Below are positions 30,946-39,616 of a DNA stretch of 64,000 nucleotides, piece by piece. How positions within the stretch are numbered: position 1 is the stretch's first letter; each line of letters opens with the position of its first letter. The stretch is from Chachezhania sediminis. Its GTDB lineage: Bacteria > Pseudomonadota > Alphaproteobacteria > Rhodobacterales > Rhodobacteraceae. Under the pieces are notes generated by a model that ran no database searches, had not been told where the DNA came from, and saw only the letters and a program-made list of their open reading frames with translations. The stretch covers positions 1 through 64,000 of the forward strand of contig NZ_VOPH01000016.1 of assembly GCF_009765275.1 (NCBI RefSeq), read 5' to 3'. Made by a program: the position numbers and the translations under genes.

Positions 30946-32531
30946 CCGAAGGCAAGGGGGGGAGCGAAGAGTCGGGCGCCGCCGGTGAGGCCCCCGATCG
31001 CGTGGCGGAACGCGAAGCCCGTCGCCTTGCGCGCCAGGCGGAACGCCGCGCCCGCCGCCTCGCGGCCGAGGCCGCCGCGTTGACGGAAACCGGGGAAGAG
31101 GCCGAAGCCCTGTCCGAAAACGGGCCGGAGACTTCGGCTCCCGAGATGGCACCTGCGGAGGGGACGGCACCGGAGGGCGCTCCCGAAACGAAACCCGACA
31201 CGCCACCTGGCGCCACCCCCGAAACCGGATCCCCGGTGGCCTCGCTGACCGACCCCGGAACCGGCATGACCGGTGCCGCCAGCCCCGCGGCGGCCCTTCT
31301 GGACCGCAGCCGCGCAGCCTGGGAAGTGGGCGACTGGGCCGCGCTGGCGCGGCTGACCGGCCAGCCGCTGGAACGGATGACCGACGACACGGGGCGCGAG
31401 GCCGGACGCGCTTCGGGCCGTGATTCAGCGCGGGCCCGGCTGGCGGCGCTGGCCGCCGTGGGCCTGGCCCAGCAGGGCGATCTGGACGAGGCCCGCCGCT
31501 ATGCCACCCTGGCCCGCGACTGGGGCTGCCCGGCGGACCTCTTGGCGCGGATCCTGATGGGGGGCGCGCTGAACTCGCTGGGCCGTGCCGCCAGCCTGAT
31601 GGGCGAAAAGGAGCAGGCGCTGGAGTATTTCGAGGCCTCGATCGCCACGGTCAATCCGCGTGCGGACGCGGCGCTTCTGGGCCGGACCCGCGCGGTGGCA
31701 CAGCAGGCCGACCTGGGCCTTCTGACCGAAGCCGTGGGCATCATCGGCCCCGCTCTCCGCCAGGGCAGGGAGGCCGGCCGGATCGGCCCGGCCGAGGCCG
31801 AGGTGCTGGGCTTCCAGATCGAGCTTCTGAACAGCGCCCTGGGCCTGGCCCAGAAACGCGGCCAGATCGGACCCGGGGCAGGGGCGGGCGCCGGGACGGA
31901 CGAGGACGACCTCCGCACCCGCTCGGTCTCGCAGCTGGGGCAGGACCTGTGGGTGCTGGAGCGCACGAACCAGATGCAGGGCGGCTTCTTCGTCGAATTC
32001 GGCGCCACCGACGGGATCCTTTTGTCGAACACGTTCCTGCTCGAGACGGGCTTCGGCTGGCGCGGCATCTGCGCCGAACCGAACCCGGCCTTCTTCCGCA
32101 AGCTCCGCGCCAACCGCTCCTGCACCGTGGCGCCCGACTGCATCCTGGACGAGACGGGCCGCACGGTGGACTTCGTGCTGGCGGACGAGTTCGGATCGAT
32201 CGCCGAGCACGCGGATTCGGACGACTACGCCACACGCCGCGCCGCGGTGCGCGACCGGGGCGACGTGATCCGGCTCCAGACCGTGTCGCTGGACGATTTC
32301 CTGAAGAAATACGGCGCGCCGCACCGGATCGACTACATGTCGGTCGACACCGAAGGGTCGGAATACGAGATCCTGGCCGCCTTCCCCTTCGACCAGTGGG
32401 ACGTGCGGCTTCTGACGGTGGAACACAACTTCTCGCCCTTGCGCGAGAAGATCCGCGTGCTGCTGGAAGGCCACGGCTACCGCCGGACCGAGGCGCAGTG
32501 GGACGACTGGTACGAGAAGATCGACGGCTGA
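30942..32531 (+). CDS. FkbM family methyltransferase with N-terminal extension
   Basis: A 529-residue protein starting at GTG (coupled overlap). Residues 1-100 are Ala/Glu/Pro-rich and low-complexity. Residues about 110-285 are helical and TPR-like (WEVGDWAALARL, ARLAALAAVGLAQQGDLDEARR). From about residue 325 a FkbM domain follows: QGGFFVEFGATDGILLSNTF as SAM loop, GICAEPNPAFFRKLRANRSC, TVSLDDFLKKYGAPHRIDYM, SVDTEGSEYEILAAF and LLTVEHNF. FkbM enzymes O-methylate sugars. Here the acceptor is probably a hydroxyl on the surface polysaccharide. The TPR-like part may bind partner proteins such as the coiled-coil neighbours. Confidence 0.8.
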   Translation: MTEGKGGSEESGAAGEAPDRVAEREARRLARQAERRARRLAAEAAALTETGEEAEALSENGPETSAPEMAPAEGTAPEGAPETKPDTPPGATPETGSPVASLTDPGTGMTGAASPAAALLDRSRAAWEVGDWAALARLTGQPLERMTDDTGREAGRASGRDSARARLAALAAVGLAQQGDLDEARRYATLARDWGCPADLLARILMGGALNSLGRAASLMGEKEQALEYFEASIATVNPRADAALLGRTRAVAQQADLGLLTEAVGIIGPALRQGREAGRIGPAEAEVLGFQIELLNSALGLAQKRGQIGPGAGAGAGTDEDDLRTRSVSQLGQDLWVLERTNQMQGGFFVEFGATDGILLSNTFLLETGFGWRGICAEPNPAFFRKLRANRSCTVAPDCILDETGRTVDFVLADEFGSIAEHADSDDYATRRAAVRDRGDVIRLQTVSLDDFLKKYGAPHRIDYMSVDTEGSEYEILAAFPFDQWDVRLLTVEHNFSPLREKIRVLLEGHGYRRTEAQWDDWYEKIDG

Positions 32532-32627
32532 GCCCCCGTCGCGGGGGCAGGGAGGGGCCGGTCGCCCCCTGCACCCCGGTGCAGGTTCGACCGTGACAGG
32601 CCCGCATCACGGAAGGGAGACGAGCAC

Positions 32628-33512
32628 ATGGACAGTGGACCCGCACCGGACGCCGGGCTCGACGGGCTCGACAAGGCGGCCCCCGGGGATTTCCGCGGCC
32701 GCTTCCGCGAGATCCTGTCGGATCCGCTGAACCTGCTGATCCGCCGTCATCCCCGCGCGGGTGCGGTCGAACCCGATGGAGACGGCGAATTGGTCACGCT
32801 CCACAACGGCCACCGCGTGCCGCTCAGCGGCAAGGGCGCCTATTACGGCCGCTTCAGCGACATCCTGGTGCTGAACCGCGGCGTGCACGAACCGCTGGAG
32901 GAATATGTCTTCCAGGAGGTGCTGCCCCACATGCCGCCCCGGCCGCTGATGCTGGAGCTGGGCGCCTACTGGGGACACTATTCGCTCTGGCTGAAGCAGC
33001 ACCGCCCGGAAGGCCAGGTGCACCTGGTCGAACCCTCGCCCGTCCATCTCGAGGCCGGGCGGCAGAACTTTGCCCGCCACGGCCATGACGCGAGCTTCGT
33101 GCAGGAGGGCGTGGGCCGGGATGCCTTTGCCGTCGATGCCTGGCGCAAGATGGGCGGGCACGGCCGGATCGACCTGCTTCATGCCGATATCCAGGGCGCC
33201 GAAGTCGAGATGCTGGAAGGTGCGGCCGAAACCCTGGCCGCCCGGGCGGTGGGCCACCTGTTCGTGTCGACCCACTCGCAGGAGCTCCACGCAGAGGTCG
33301 AGGACCGGGTCCGCGCCGCCGGCTACCGGATCGAGGTCTCGGCCGATTTCGACCGGGTCACGACCAGTTTCGACGGCTTCCTGCTGGCGGTCGATCCCGA
33401 CCTGCCGCCGGTCTGGCGGGGGCCGCCGCCGCTGGGCCGGGAAGAGATCGGCATGGCCGCGCCTGCCGAGCTGCTGGCGCGGCTTCTGGCACTGTCTCCC
33501 GGCCGGGACTGA
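32628..33512 (+). CDS. FkbM family methyltransferase
   Basis: A 294-residue protein with the SAM loop LMLELGAYWGHYSLWL, the acidic strand end VHLVEPSPVHLEAGRQNFARH, and the FkbM block DLLHADIQGAEVEMLEGAAE. It should be a sugar O-methyltransferase. About 80 residues precede the core, including FREILSDPLNLLIRRHP. The ATG follows AAGGGAG. It lies 96 bp after the previous FkbM gene and is probably in the same transcript. It is convergent with the third FkbM gene across an LR and an S1. Confidence 0.82.
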   Translation: MDSGPAPDAGLDGLDKAAPGDFRGRFREILSDPLNLLIRRHPRAGAVEPDGDGELVTLHNGHRVPLSGKGAYYGRFSDILVLNRGVHEPLEEYVFQEVLPHMPPRPLMLELGAYWGHYSLWLKQHRPEGQVHLVEPSPVHLEAGRQNFARHGHDASFVQEGVGRDAFAVDAWRKMGGHGRIDLLHADIQGAEVEMLEGAAETLAARAVGHLFVSTHSQELHAEVEDRVRAAGYRIEVSADFDRVTTSFDGFLLAVDPDLPPVWRGPPPLGREEIGMAAPAELLARLLALSPGRD

Positions 33513-33527
33513 CGCAAGACCGGCAGA

Positions 33528-33650
33528 CGGGGGGCTCTGCCCCCCACGCCCTGCGGGCGCCCCCCGAGATATTTGGAGACCAAAGAAGAACAGGGAGCGC
33601 GCCCTTGGCTTCTTCTTTTCACAAATACTCCCGCCGGAGGCGGTCGGACG
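33528..33650 (+). repeat. Long hairpin repeat LR, copy 9
   Basis: Complete copy between two convergent methyltransferase genes. Confidence 0.9.
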
Positions 33651-33732
33651 CCAGGGTCGGGACTGTCCGTGGAAACCGGACTCCCGCAGGGCACAGGGAG
33701 GCGCAGCGGGGCGTAGGGGGGGGCGCAAAAGG

Positions 33733-33756
33733 CAGGGTGCGTGGTCCCCGCGCACC
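33733..33756 (-). repeat. Palindrome S1 (degenerate)
   Basis: CAGGGTGCGTGGTCCCCGCG then CACC, just downstream of the stop codon of the minus-strand FkbM gene. Confidence 0.7.
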
Positions 33757-33763
33757 GCGCCCC

Positions 33764-34405
33764 TCAGTCCGGGGCGCCGGCGCGGAAGAACAGGTCGAAA
33801 TGCAGGACCTCGGCCGTGTCGGGATGGCGCCAGGCGGGCCAGGCCTCGATCAGGCCGAAGCCCCGGTCCGCCATCAGCGAAATGGCCTCGGCCACCGTCA
33901 TTTCGCCTGCGTAGACCTCGTGGACCGCGACCTCCATCCGCACGAGCAGGATCCGGTCCAGGACGCCGGCCGCCCCTTCGATCACCGCGCGCTCGAAGCC
34001 CTGGGTGTCGATCTTCAGGCAGACCGTATCGCCGGGCCGGATCAGCGCCGGGGCGACCGTGTCCAGGCGGGCGATGGAAATCTCCTCCTGCCTTGCCTGG
34101 CGGACCGGCGCGTGGATGGCGAGCAACCGGTCGGTCGCGGGCAGGATCGAGCTCGAGACGAAGTTTTCCGACACGCCGATCGTGGCCGTGCCGTCGCGGT
34201 CACCCACGCCGGTGTGGTGCACCGCCCAGTCCGGATCGTCGGCCGCCGCCTGAAGCCGGGCGAAGACCGCCGCGATCGGCTCGAAGGACGCGATGCGCCC
34301 GGCATAGCCTTCCTGCCTGAGCCGCTGGCCGGTCTGGCCGGCATTGGCGCCCACGTCGAGATAGAGCGTGACGCCGTGACGGACGAGATAGCGCTCTTCC
34401 TTCAC
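33764..34405 (-). CDS. FkbM family methyltransferase
   Basis: A 213-residue protein with the full SAM loop LYLDVGANAGQTGQRLRQEG, then IASFEPIAAVFARLQAAA, GVSENFVSSSILPATD (the SSL strand) and CLKIDTQGFERAVIEGAAGV. The upstream frame to 34726 overlaps the sulfotransferase gene and has no conserved sequence. I therefore place the start at the GTG at 34405, three bases after that gene's stop codon. This spacing implies coupled translation with the sulfotransferase. The predicted activity is methylation of a glycan hydroxyl. Confidence 0.82.
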   Translation of the reverse strand: MKEERYLVRHGVTLYLDVGANAGQTGQRLRQEGYAGRIASFEPIAAVFARLQAAADDPDWAVHHTGVGDRDGTATIGVSENFVSSSILPATDRLLAIHAPVRQARQEEISIARLDTVAPALIRPGDTVCLKIDTQGFERAVIEGAAGVLDRILLVRMEVAVHEVYAGEMTVAEAISLMADRGFGLIEAWPAWRHPDTAEVLHFDLFFRAGAPD

Positions 34406-34409
34406 CGGG

Positions 34410-35081
34410 TCACCCGTTCTCGAAGGTCCAGCCGAAGGCGGCGATGTCGGGGGCGAAGTCCTGGGCCACCCGGGCGCGGGACGCGTCGTCGTAATAGTCC
34501 TGATAGGGGATCTTGGCGTCGCCGCGTTCGGCCGTCTTGAAACGGGGCAGGATGCCCGGGTCCAGGTCCAGCTTGCCGCAGATCCGGGTGAAATCCTCTT
34601 CCAGCCGGTCATAGCGGATATAGTCGTCCGCCACCGGCTTGCCGTCGATGGAATAGATGTGGAAGTCGCGGCCCACCTCGTCCGTGCCCGGCAGCCAGGC
34701 GCGGAAGGAAGCGACCGTTTCCGCATGGGACAGGGTCTTGGCCTGGGGATGGCGGAAGTGGAACCAGGACACGACCTTGTCCCAGGGATTGCGGATATTG
34801 CAGAACTTCAGATAGCCGTTCCAGATCGCCGGATCGTCCAGCTGGCGGCGGATCCGCTGCGCCGGCATGTGGTTGAACCAGTGATCGACACCGGGGCGCG
34901 ACGGGCCGCGCTTGCCGACGATGCCGGTCTCGGTCTCCATCGCGGCTTCCTTCAGCGCCTGGACCGTGTCCTCGGCCATGTCCGGGGGCAGGCAATAGCG
35001 CTGCAGCGCCATCTCGACCGAGGTGCCAGCCGTCTTGACGGTCTTGAAGTAGATGAACCTGTGGGTGTGGGACACGAGCAT
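34410..35081 (-). CDS. Sulfotransferase family 2-like protein
   Basis: A 223-residue protein of the Sulfotransfer_2 type. The N-terminal HTHRFIYFKTVKTAGTSVEM contains the KTAGTS loop for the PAPS 5'-phosphosulfate. KFCNIRNPWDKVVSWFHFRH is the 3'-phosphate segment with its Arg and Ser. DYIRYDRLEEDFTRICGKL completes the family pattern. Members sulfate carbohydrates such as chondroitin-like or lipid-linked glycans. It forms a two-gene unit with the FkbM gene downstream, so one residue may be both sulfated and methylated; that is inference. Confidence 0.82.
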   Translation of the reverse strand: MLVSHTHRFIYFKTVKTAGTSVEMALQRYCLPPDMAEDTVQALKEAAMETETGIVGKRGPSRPGVDHWFNHMPAQRIRRQLDDPAIWNGYLKFCNIRNPWDKVVSWFHFRHPQAKTLSHAETVASFRAWLPGTDEVGRDFHIYSIDGKPVADDYIRYDRLEEDFTRICGKLDLDPGILPRFKTAERGDAKIPYQDYYDDASRARVAQDFAPDIAAFGWTFENG

Positions 35082-35206
35082 CTGCCACGGTCTCCTTCCG
35101 GTTTCGGGCCGGGGCGGGCCCTGGATCGCAGGCCGGGCCCGACCGGGGCCCGGGGGGCACGGCCGGACACAGGGTCATGATCCTGGCCCGGCCGGCAAGG
35201 GCGGGG

Positions 35207-36328
35207 TCAGGTCTCGATCGAGACCGGCATCTCCATGCCGTGCTGCTTCAGCAGCGCGTGGCGGCGGGCGGTCTTCAGGTCCTCGGCCACCATCTCGGCG
35301 CACATCTCCTGGACCGTGATCTCGGGCTCCCAGCCCAGGCGGGCCTTGGCGCGGGCCGGATCGCCCAGAAGCGTGTCGACCTCGGCCGGGCGAAAATAGC
35401 GCGGGTCGATCCGCACGATCACGTCGCCGACCTTCACCGCCGAGGCCATGTCGCCCTCGACCGCGGTAACGGTGGCAATCTCGTCCACGCCCTCGCCCGA
35501 GAATTCGAGCGTGATCCCCAGTTCCGCCGCGGACCAATGGATGAACTGGCGCACGGTGTACTGGACGCCAGTGGCGATGACGAAATCCTCGGCCACGTCC
35601 TGCTGCAGCATCATCCACTGCATGCGGACGTAATCCTTGGCATGGCCCCAGTCGCGCAGGCTGTCGATATTGCCCATGTAGAGGCAGGGCTCCAGCCCTT
35701 GCGCGATATTGGCCAGGCCGCGGGTGATCTTGCGGGTGACGAAGGTCTCGCCCCGGCGCGGGCTCTCGTGGTTGAAGAGGATCCCGTTGCAGGCATACAT
35801 GCCATAGGCCTCGCGGTAGTTCACCGTGATCCAGTAAGCATAGAGCTTGGCCACGGCGTAGGGCGAGCGCGGGTAGAACGGCGTCGTCTCGGTCTGGGGG
35901 CTTTCCTGCACCAGGCCGTAAAGTTCCGAGGTCGAGGCCTGGTAGAAGCGCGTGGTCTTCTCCATCCCCAGGAAGCGGATGGCTTCCAGCAGGCGCAGCG
36001 TGCCCAGGCCGTCGACATCCGCGGTATATTCCGGCGCCTCGAAGCTGACGGCGACATGGGACTGGGCGCCGAGGTTGTAGACCTCGTCCGGGCGGACCTC
36101 GGACAGGATCCGGGTCAGGTTGGAACTGTCGCCCAGGTCGCCGTAATGCAGCCGGAAGCGGGCGTGGTCGGTGTGCGGATCCTCGTAGATGTGGTCGATC
36201 CGCTGCGTGTTGAAGAGCGAGGCGCGGCGCTTGATGCCGTGCACTTCATAGCCCTTCTCCAGAAGGAATTCGGCCAGGTAGGATCCGTCCTGCCCGGTTA
36301 CCCCGGTGATCAGTGCCTTGCGGGTCAT
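35207..36328 (-). CDS. gmd: GDP-mannose 4,6-dehydratase
   Basis: A 373-residue extended SDR enzyme that converts GDP-mannose to GDP-4-keto-6-deoxymannose, precursor of GDP-fucose, GDP-rhamnose or GDP-perosamine. The NADP loop is [20 protein letters not shown]. The active site is [15 protein letters not shown] with [15 protein letters not shown] (catalytic Tyr/Lys). [19 protein letters not shown] is the characteristic GMD block. The length and ending ([18 protein letters not shown]) match the family. The ATG has GGAG upstream. manC at 39.6 kb supplies the substrate; the reductase or aminotransferase that would act next is not identified. Confidence 0.96.
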   Translation of the reverse strand: MTRKALITGVTGQDGSYLAEFLLEKGYEVHGIKRRASLFNTQRIDHIYEDPHTDHARFRLHYGDLGDSSNLTRILSEVRPDEVYNLGAQSHVAVSFEAPEYTADVDGLGTLRLLEAIRFLGMEKTTRFYQASTSELYGLVQESPQTETTPFYPRSPYAVAKLYAYWITVNYREAYGMYACNGILFNHESPRRGETFVTRKITRGLANIAQGLEPCLYMGNIDSLRDWGHAKDYVRMQWMMLQQDVAEDFVIATGVQYTVRQFIHWSAAELGITLEFSGEGVDEIATVTAVEGDMASAVKVGDVIVRIDPRYFRPAEVDTLLGDPARAKARLGWEPEITVQEMCAEMVAEDLKTARRHALLKQHGMEMPVSIET

Positions 36329-36568
36329 TCACGCTCCGTTTCTGCCGGCTGACGAACCGGTCTCTGTCGGTTGCCCGTTGTGCAGGTGCTCCCCCGGTCC
36401 GTCCAAGCCTTTTGGCCAAGCAGACAGGGCTCTGCAATAGCTCTTTCGGCGCGGAGCGGTCTCTGAACCGGCCGGATGCCGACCTGCGCGTGGGTGTGGC
36501 CTTCCTGCACCGTTCACGCAGGGGCTGCGGAGGGACGGCGGGAAAGCGGACGGGTGTGCCGGACGCGA
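36329..36568. other. Intergenic spacer between gmd and the OPX gene
   Basis: No gene or repeat-family member was recognised. Two GGTCTCTG words (near 36359 and 36450) are the only repeated motif. Confidence 0.4.
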
Positions 36569-37711
36569 TCAGATCGCGCCGGCGCGGCTGAAGACGCCGA
36601 AGAAGTTGCCGACGAGGTTCGAGATCGTCAGCGCGTCGTTGATCGGGCTTTCGGTCGCGATCACCAGGTCCTGGGGCTGGATCGGGAAGTTCCGGGCCGA
36701 GAACAGCCCGTCGGTCGAGGTCAGGTCCACCGTGAAGACCACCCGCTGCTGGCGGGGGCCGCGTGCCCCGGGCGACAGGGCCGAGGCGCCGTATTCCCGC
36801 AGGATCAGGAGCCCCTTCGGATCCGCCCGGTTGTCGTTGAAGCCGCCCATGATCGCCACCGCGTCCATGGCCGAGACGTCGTCCTTGGTGAACGGGTGCA
36901 CCGCTTCGGTCCCGGTCGCGCCGAAGGACAGGAAATAGCGGGTATCCGCCTCGACGAAGACCCGGTCGCCGGCGGACAGCCTTGCGTCGAGGCCCGGGTT
37001 GTCCATCAGCCTCTCGACCGAGGTGCCGTAGATATGGCCCGACCGCATCAGCCGGATCTGCGGATTGGTGATGCCCTGGGATATGCCGCCCCCCGCCGCG
37101 ATCAGCGCCATCACGGAATAGTCGCGGTCGGGCATCGGGTAGGGCCCGGGCCGTGCCACGCCCGAAACCAGGTCGACCGAGTTCGAGCGGCCTTCGCTCA
37201 TCTCCAGCTGGACCTGGGCCGAGGGCACGATCGCCTCGATCTTCGACTGCAGCTCGGACCGGGCCAGGTCGGGGCTGAGGCCCAGCACGTTCACGTCGCC
37301 GACGTAAGGAAGGAACACGGTGCCGTTGGGGGCGACGGTGGTCTGCTGCAGGGTGACCTCGCGCTGGCCGGGGGCGGTCAGCAGCGAATTGTCGCCCGAA
37401 TCCCAGATCCTCAACGCCAGCTTGTCCCCCGGCCGGATCGCCTGGGTCATCGGCCCGCGGCTGGCGGGCAGCCAGCTGAGACGTTCCGCCCGCCCCGCGG
37501 GTGGCCAGTGGGTGACGGTGGGCAGGAAGGCGCGGGTCACCGGATAGACGGCGAAATCCGTGTTCGGGTCGCCCGACTGCGAGACGACCTCTTCGCGGAC
37601 CGGCCCGCCCGAGGGCAGGCGGCCGCAGGCGGGCAGCAGCCCCAGAATCGCCACGGCCGCCCCGAGGGCAAGAGCGTGCAGCGGTGACGAGGCAAAAGGC
37701 AGGCGGGGCAT
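36569..37711 (-). CDS. Outer-membrane polysaccharide export lipoprotein (Wza/KpsD-like OPX)
   Basis: A 380-residue OPX protein. It has a lipoprotein signal ending in AILGLLPACG, then the poly-export domain AIRPGDKLALRIWDSGDNSL with VAPNGTVFLPYVGDVNVLGL. SLBB-type repeats follow: NSVDLVSGVARPGPYPMPDR, GGGISQGITNPQIRLMRSG and a second set, SFGATGTEAVHPF. It forms the outer-membrane channel for exported polysaccharide and would dock on KpsE-like or Wzc-like partners. I set the start at 37711; upstream codons lack signal-peptide character. It is divergent from the epimerase/sugar-transferase pair. It is the only OPX gene in the window, so it may serve both export routes. Confidence 0.9.
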   Translation of the reverse strand: MPRLPFASSPLHALALGAAVAILGLLPACGRLPSGGPVREEVVSQSGDPNTDFAVYPVTRAFLPTVTHWPPAGRAERLSWLPASRGPMTQAIRPGDKLALRIWDSGDNSLLTAPGQREVTLQQTTVAPNGTVFLPYVGDVNVLGLSPDLARSELQSKIEAIVPSAQVQLEMSEGRSNSVDLVSGVARPGPYPMPDRDYSVMALIAAGGGISQGITNPQIRLMRSGHIYGTSVERLMDNPGLDARLSAGDRVFVEADTRYFLSFGATGTEAVHPFTKDDVSAMDAVAIMGGFNDNRADPKGLLILREYGASALSPGARGPRQQRVVFTVDLTSTDGLFSARNFPIQPQDLVIATESPINDALTISNLVGNFFGVFSRAGAI

Positions 37712-37853
37712 GCGAGATCCGGAAGGTGGGCCCGGTGACCGCCAGCGCCGGGATCGGCACCGGAATCGGCGGGCAGAACGTTTCTTTTTGTCGACGGGCA
37801 AGATACTGGGCGGAGGGGGAGCGTCAACATCTTGGCCGGAGCGGAGGCTATTC

Positions 37854-38786
37854 ATGCGCAATGTGGTGCTTGGTGCCAACGGTCGGATCGGACGCGTGCT
37901 GCAGGCCGCCTGGCCGGTCCTGGCCCCGGACCTGGCAGCGCGGACGGTCTGGACGGCCCGGAATTGGGGCGCGTCCGGGGGAGTTTCTCCGGACGGGGCG
38001 GTGCGTGGGGACCACGCACCCTACGGCGGCGGAAGCGTTCAGATCGACATGCTGGGCGACCCGGCGGGACTGGCGCGGGCGGTGTCCGGGGCGGGAACGA
38101 TTCTGTGCCTTGCCGGTGTGGTGCCAGCAGCGGCCCGGTCCGAGGCCGAATACGATGCCACTGTCGCCCTGGGCCTGGCTGCGGTGCGGGCGGCGGCCGA
38201 CAGCGGGGCGCGGCTGCTGCTGGCCTCCTCGGCCGCGGTCTATGGCAGTGGCGCGGGTCTTCGGGCCGAAACCGACACGCCAGCCCCGGTCAATCCCTAT
38301 GGCCGGGCCAAGGCCGCGATGGAGACCGATGCGTTGGCCCTGGCGGCGGAACGGGGCGTGGATCTCTGCTGCCTCAGGATCGGCAATATCGCCGGGCTCG
38401 ATGCCGCGCTGGGGGGCTGGGCGCCGGGCTGCGCGATGGACTGTTTCCCGGACGGGCGGACGCCGGCGCGGAGCTATGTCGGCCCGCTGACACTGGCGCG
38501 GGTGCTGGCGGACCTGACGGTGGCGCCGCAGCTGCTGCCGGAGGTGCTGAACGTCGCGGCCCCCGATCCGGTCGGCGCACCGGTCGAGATGGGGGCGCTG
38601 CTGGACGCGGCAGACTGCCCCTGGATGCCAAGGCCCGCGCCGGACACGGCGATCCCGGTGGTGGGCCTGGACCTGACCCTTCTGCTGGCCCCGGCGACCG
38701 GGGTCACGCCGGTCCCCGGCAGTGCTGGCGCCCGTGCCCTGGCCGCCGACTGGCGGGCCGCCCGCGCGATGGGGGCCGTGGCATGA
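37854..38786 (+). CDS. NAD-dependent epimerase/dehydratase (extended SDR) with an in-frame S1 palindrome
   Basis: A 310-residue SDR protein. The cofactor loop is MRNVVLGANGRIGRVLQAAW, followed by TILCLAGVVPAA, LLLASSAAVYGSG and VNPYGRAKAAME (catalytic Tyr/Lys as YxxxK). The region after the second beta strand is interrupted by about 20 residues. These include [11 protein letters not shown], encoded by an S1 palindrome in a different frame from the one in the 25320 gene. Its stop overlaps the start of the sugar transferase by ATGA, so it probably supplies or matures that enzyme's substrate. The sugar is unknown. The ATG follows GGAG. Confidence 0.8.
   Translation: MRNVVLGANGRIGRVLQAAWPVLAPDLAARTVWTARNWGASGGVSPDGAVRGDHAPYGGGSVQIDMLGDPAGLARAVSGAGTILCLAGVVPAAARSEAEYDATVALGLAAVRAAADSGARLLLASSAAVYGSGAGLRAETDTPAPVNPYGRAKAAMETDALALAAERGVDLCCLRIGNIAGLDAALGGWAPGCAMDCFPDGRTPARSYVGPLTLARVLADLTVAPQLLPEVLNVAAPDPVGAPVEMGALLDAADCPWMPRPAPDTAIPVVGLDLTLLLAPATGVTPVPGSAGARALAADWRAARAMGAVA
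38000..38026 (+). repeat. Palindrome S1 inside a coding sequence
   Basis: Exact consensus S1 (core GTGCGTGGGGACCACGCAC) within the epimerase gene, read as [11 protein letters not shown]. It adds 27 bp without a frameshift. Confidence 0.92.
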
Positions 38787-39418
38787 GCCGGACGATCTCT
38801 CCCATGCCGCTCTGGAAACGCGCCTTCGACCTGATCCTGGCCAGTGCTTTCGCGGTGCTGCTCTTGCCGATCTTCGCGGGTCTCGTTCTGTGGCTCTGGC
38901 TGACCCAGGGGGGGCCGATCTTCTATGTCTCGGAACGGATGAAGACGCCGGACACGGGCTTCAAGCTCTACAAGTTCCGGACCATGAGCACGGGGACCGA
39001 AGATGGCGGCGTCTCGGGCGGGAACAAGGCCGGGCGGATCACGCCGGCAGGTCGCTGGCTGCGCGCTACGCGGCTGGACGAGATGCCTCAGCTGATCAAC
39101 ATCCTGAAGGGCGACCTGAGCTTCGTCGGCCCCCGGCCCCCCTTGCGCACCTATGTCGACCGCGCGCCCGAGCTTTATGCCGAGGTGCTGGCCTGCCGCC
39201 CCGGGGTCACCGGGCTGGCGACGATCGCCTATCACCGGCACGAGGCGATGCTCTTGGCGCGCTGCACCACGGCCGAGGAGACGGACGCGGTCTATGCCCG
39301 CGCCTGCGTGCCCCGAAAGGCGCGGCTGGACCTGATCTACCGCGCCCACCGCTCGCCCTGCTATGACATCGACCTGCTGTTGCAGACGCTGGGCGGGATG
39401 GTGCGGCGGAAGAGGTAG
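38783..39418 (+). CDS. Initiating sugar-phosphate transferase (WcaJ/PssA-type, short form)
   Basis: A 211-residue monotopic phosphoglycosyltransferase. One N-terminal hydrophobic hairpin (FDLILASAFAVLLLPIFAGL) is followed by the conserved core: GPIFYVSERM, FKLYKFRTM, RWLRATRLDEMPQLINILKG, SFVGPRPPL and CRPGVTGLATI. The catalytic Asp-Glu pair is in RLDEMPQ. It moves a sugar phosphate onto undecaprenyl phosphate and so starts the repeat unit of a Wzx/Wzy-type polysaccharide. It is coupled by ATGA to the SDR gene. A diacetamido- or deoxy-sugar donor fits the capD-like enzyme nearby, but the donor cannot be read from sequence. Confidence 0.9.
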   Translation: MSRTISPMPLWKRAFDLILASAFAVLLLPIFAGLVLWLWLTQGGPIFYVSERMKTPDTGFKLYKFRTMSTGTEDGGVSGGNKAGRITPAGRWLRATRLDEMPQLINILKGDLSFVGPRPPLRTYVDRAPELYAEVLACRPGVTGLATIAYHRHEAMLLARCTTAEETDAVYARACVPRKARLDLIYRAHRSPCYDIDLLLQTLGGMVRRKR

Positions 39419-39420
39419 GG

Positions 39421-39444
39421 GCGGCAGGGTGAACCCCGCCCTAA
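39421..39444 (-). repeat. Short palindrome S2 (diverged)
   Basis: GCGGCAGGGTGAACCCCGCC then CTAA, just after the sugar transferase stop codon. Confidence 0.6.
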
Positions 39445-39484
39445 AGGTCCCGGTTTCTGCTGCCGCACAACGCCGCAGCCGCGC

Positions 39485-39601
39485 GCCGCCTCCGGCGGGA
39501 GTATTTTTGAAAAGAAGAAGCCGGGAACGTGCCCCGGCTTCTTTGATCTTCAAATACCTCGGGGGGAGCGCCGAAGGCGCGTGGGGGGGCAGAGCCCCCC
39601 G
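39485..39601 (-). repeat. Long hairpin repeat LR, copy 10
   Basis: Complete reverse copy between the convergent sugar transferase and manC genes. Confidence 0.9.
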
Positions 39602-39616
39602 CCCCGGGTCCTCCGG

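Noticed and set aside
27885-31206. Long minus-strand frames across 27.9-31.2 kb
   Set aside because: They cross the repeats and coiled-coil genes and consist of Pro/Arg/Gly-rich sequence without motifs. The plus-strand genes have ribosome sites and coupled overlaps.
34406-34726. Longer version of the 33764 FkbM gene starting at 34726
   Set aside because: Those codons overlap the sulfotransferase gene in another frame and show no FkbM similarity; the GTG at 34405 fits the family and the coupling.
35207-38786. Complete GDP-fucose pathway (gmd plus fcl)
   Set aside because: gmd is certain, but the SDR at 37854 lacks distinctive features of GDP-fucose synthase and is coupled to a sugar transferase, so I did not call it fcl.
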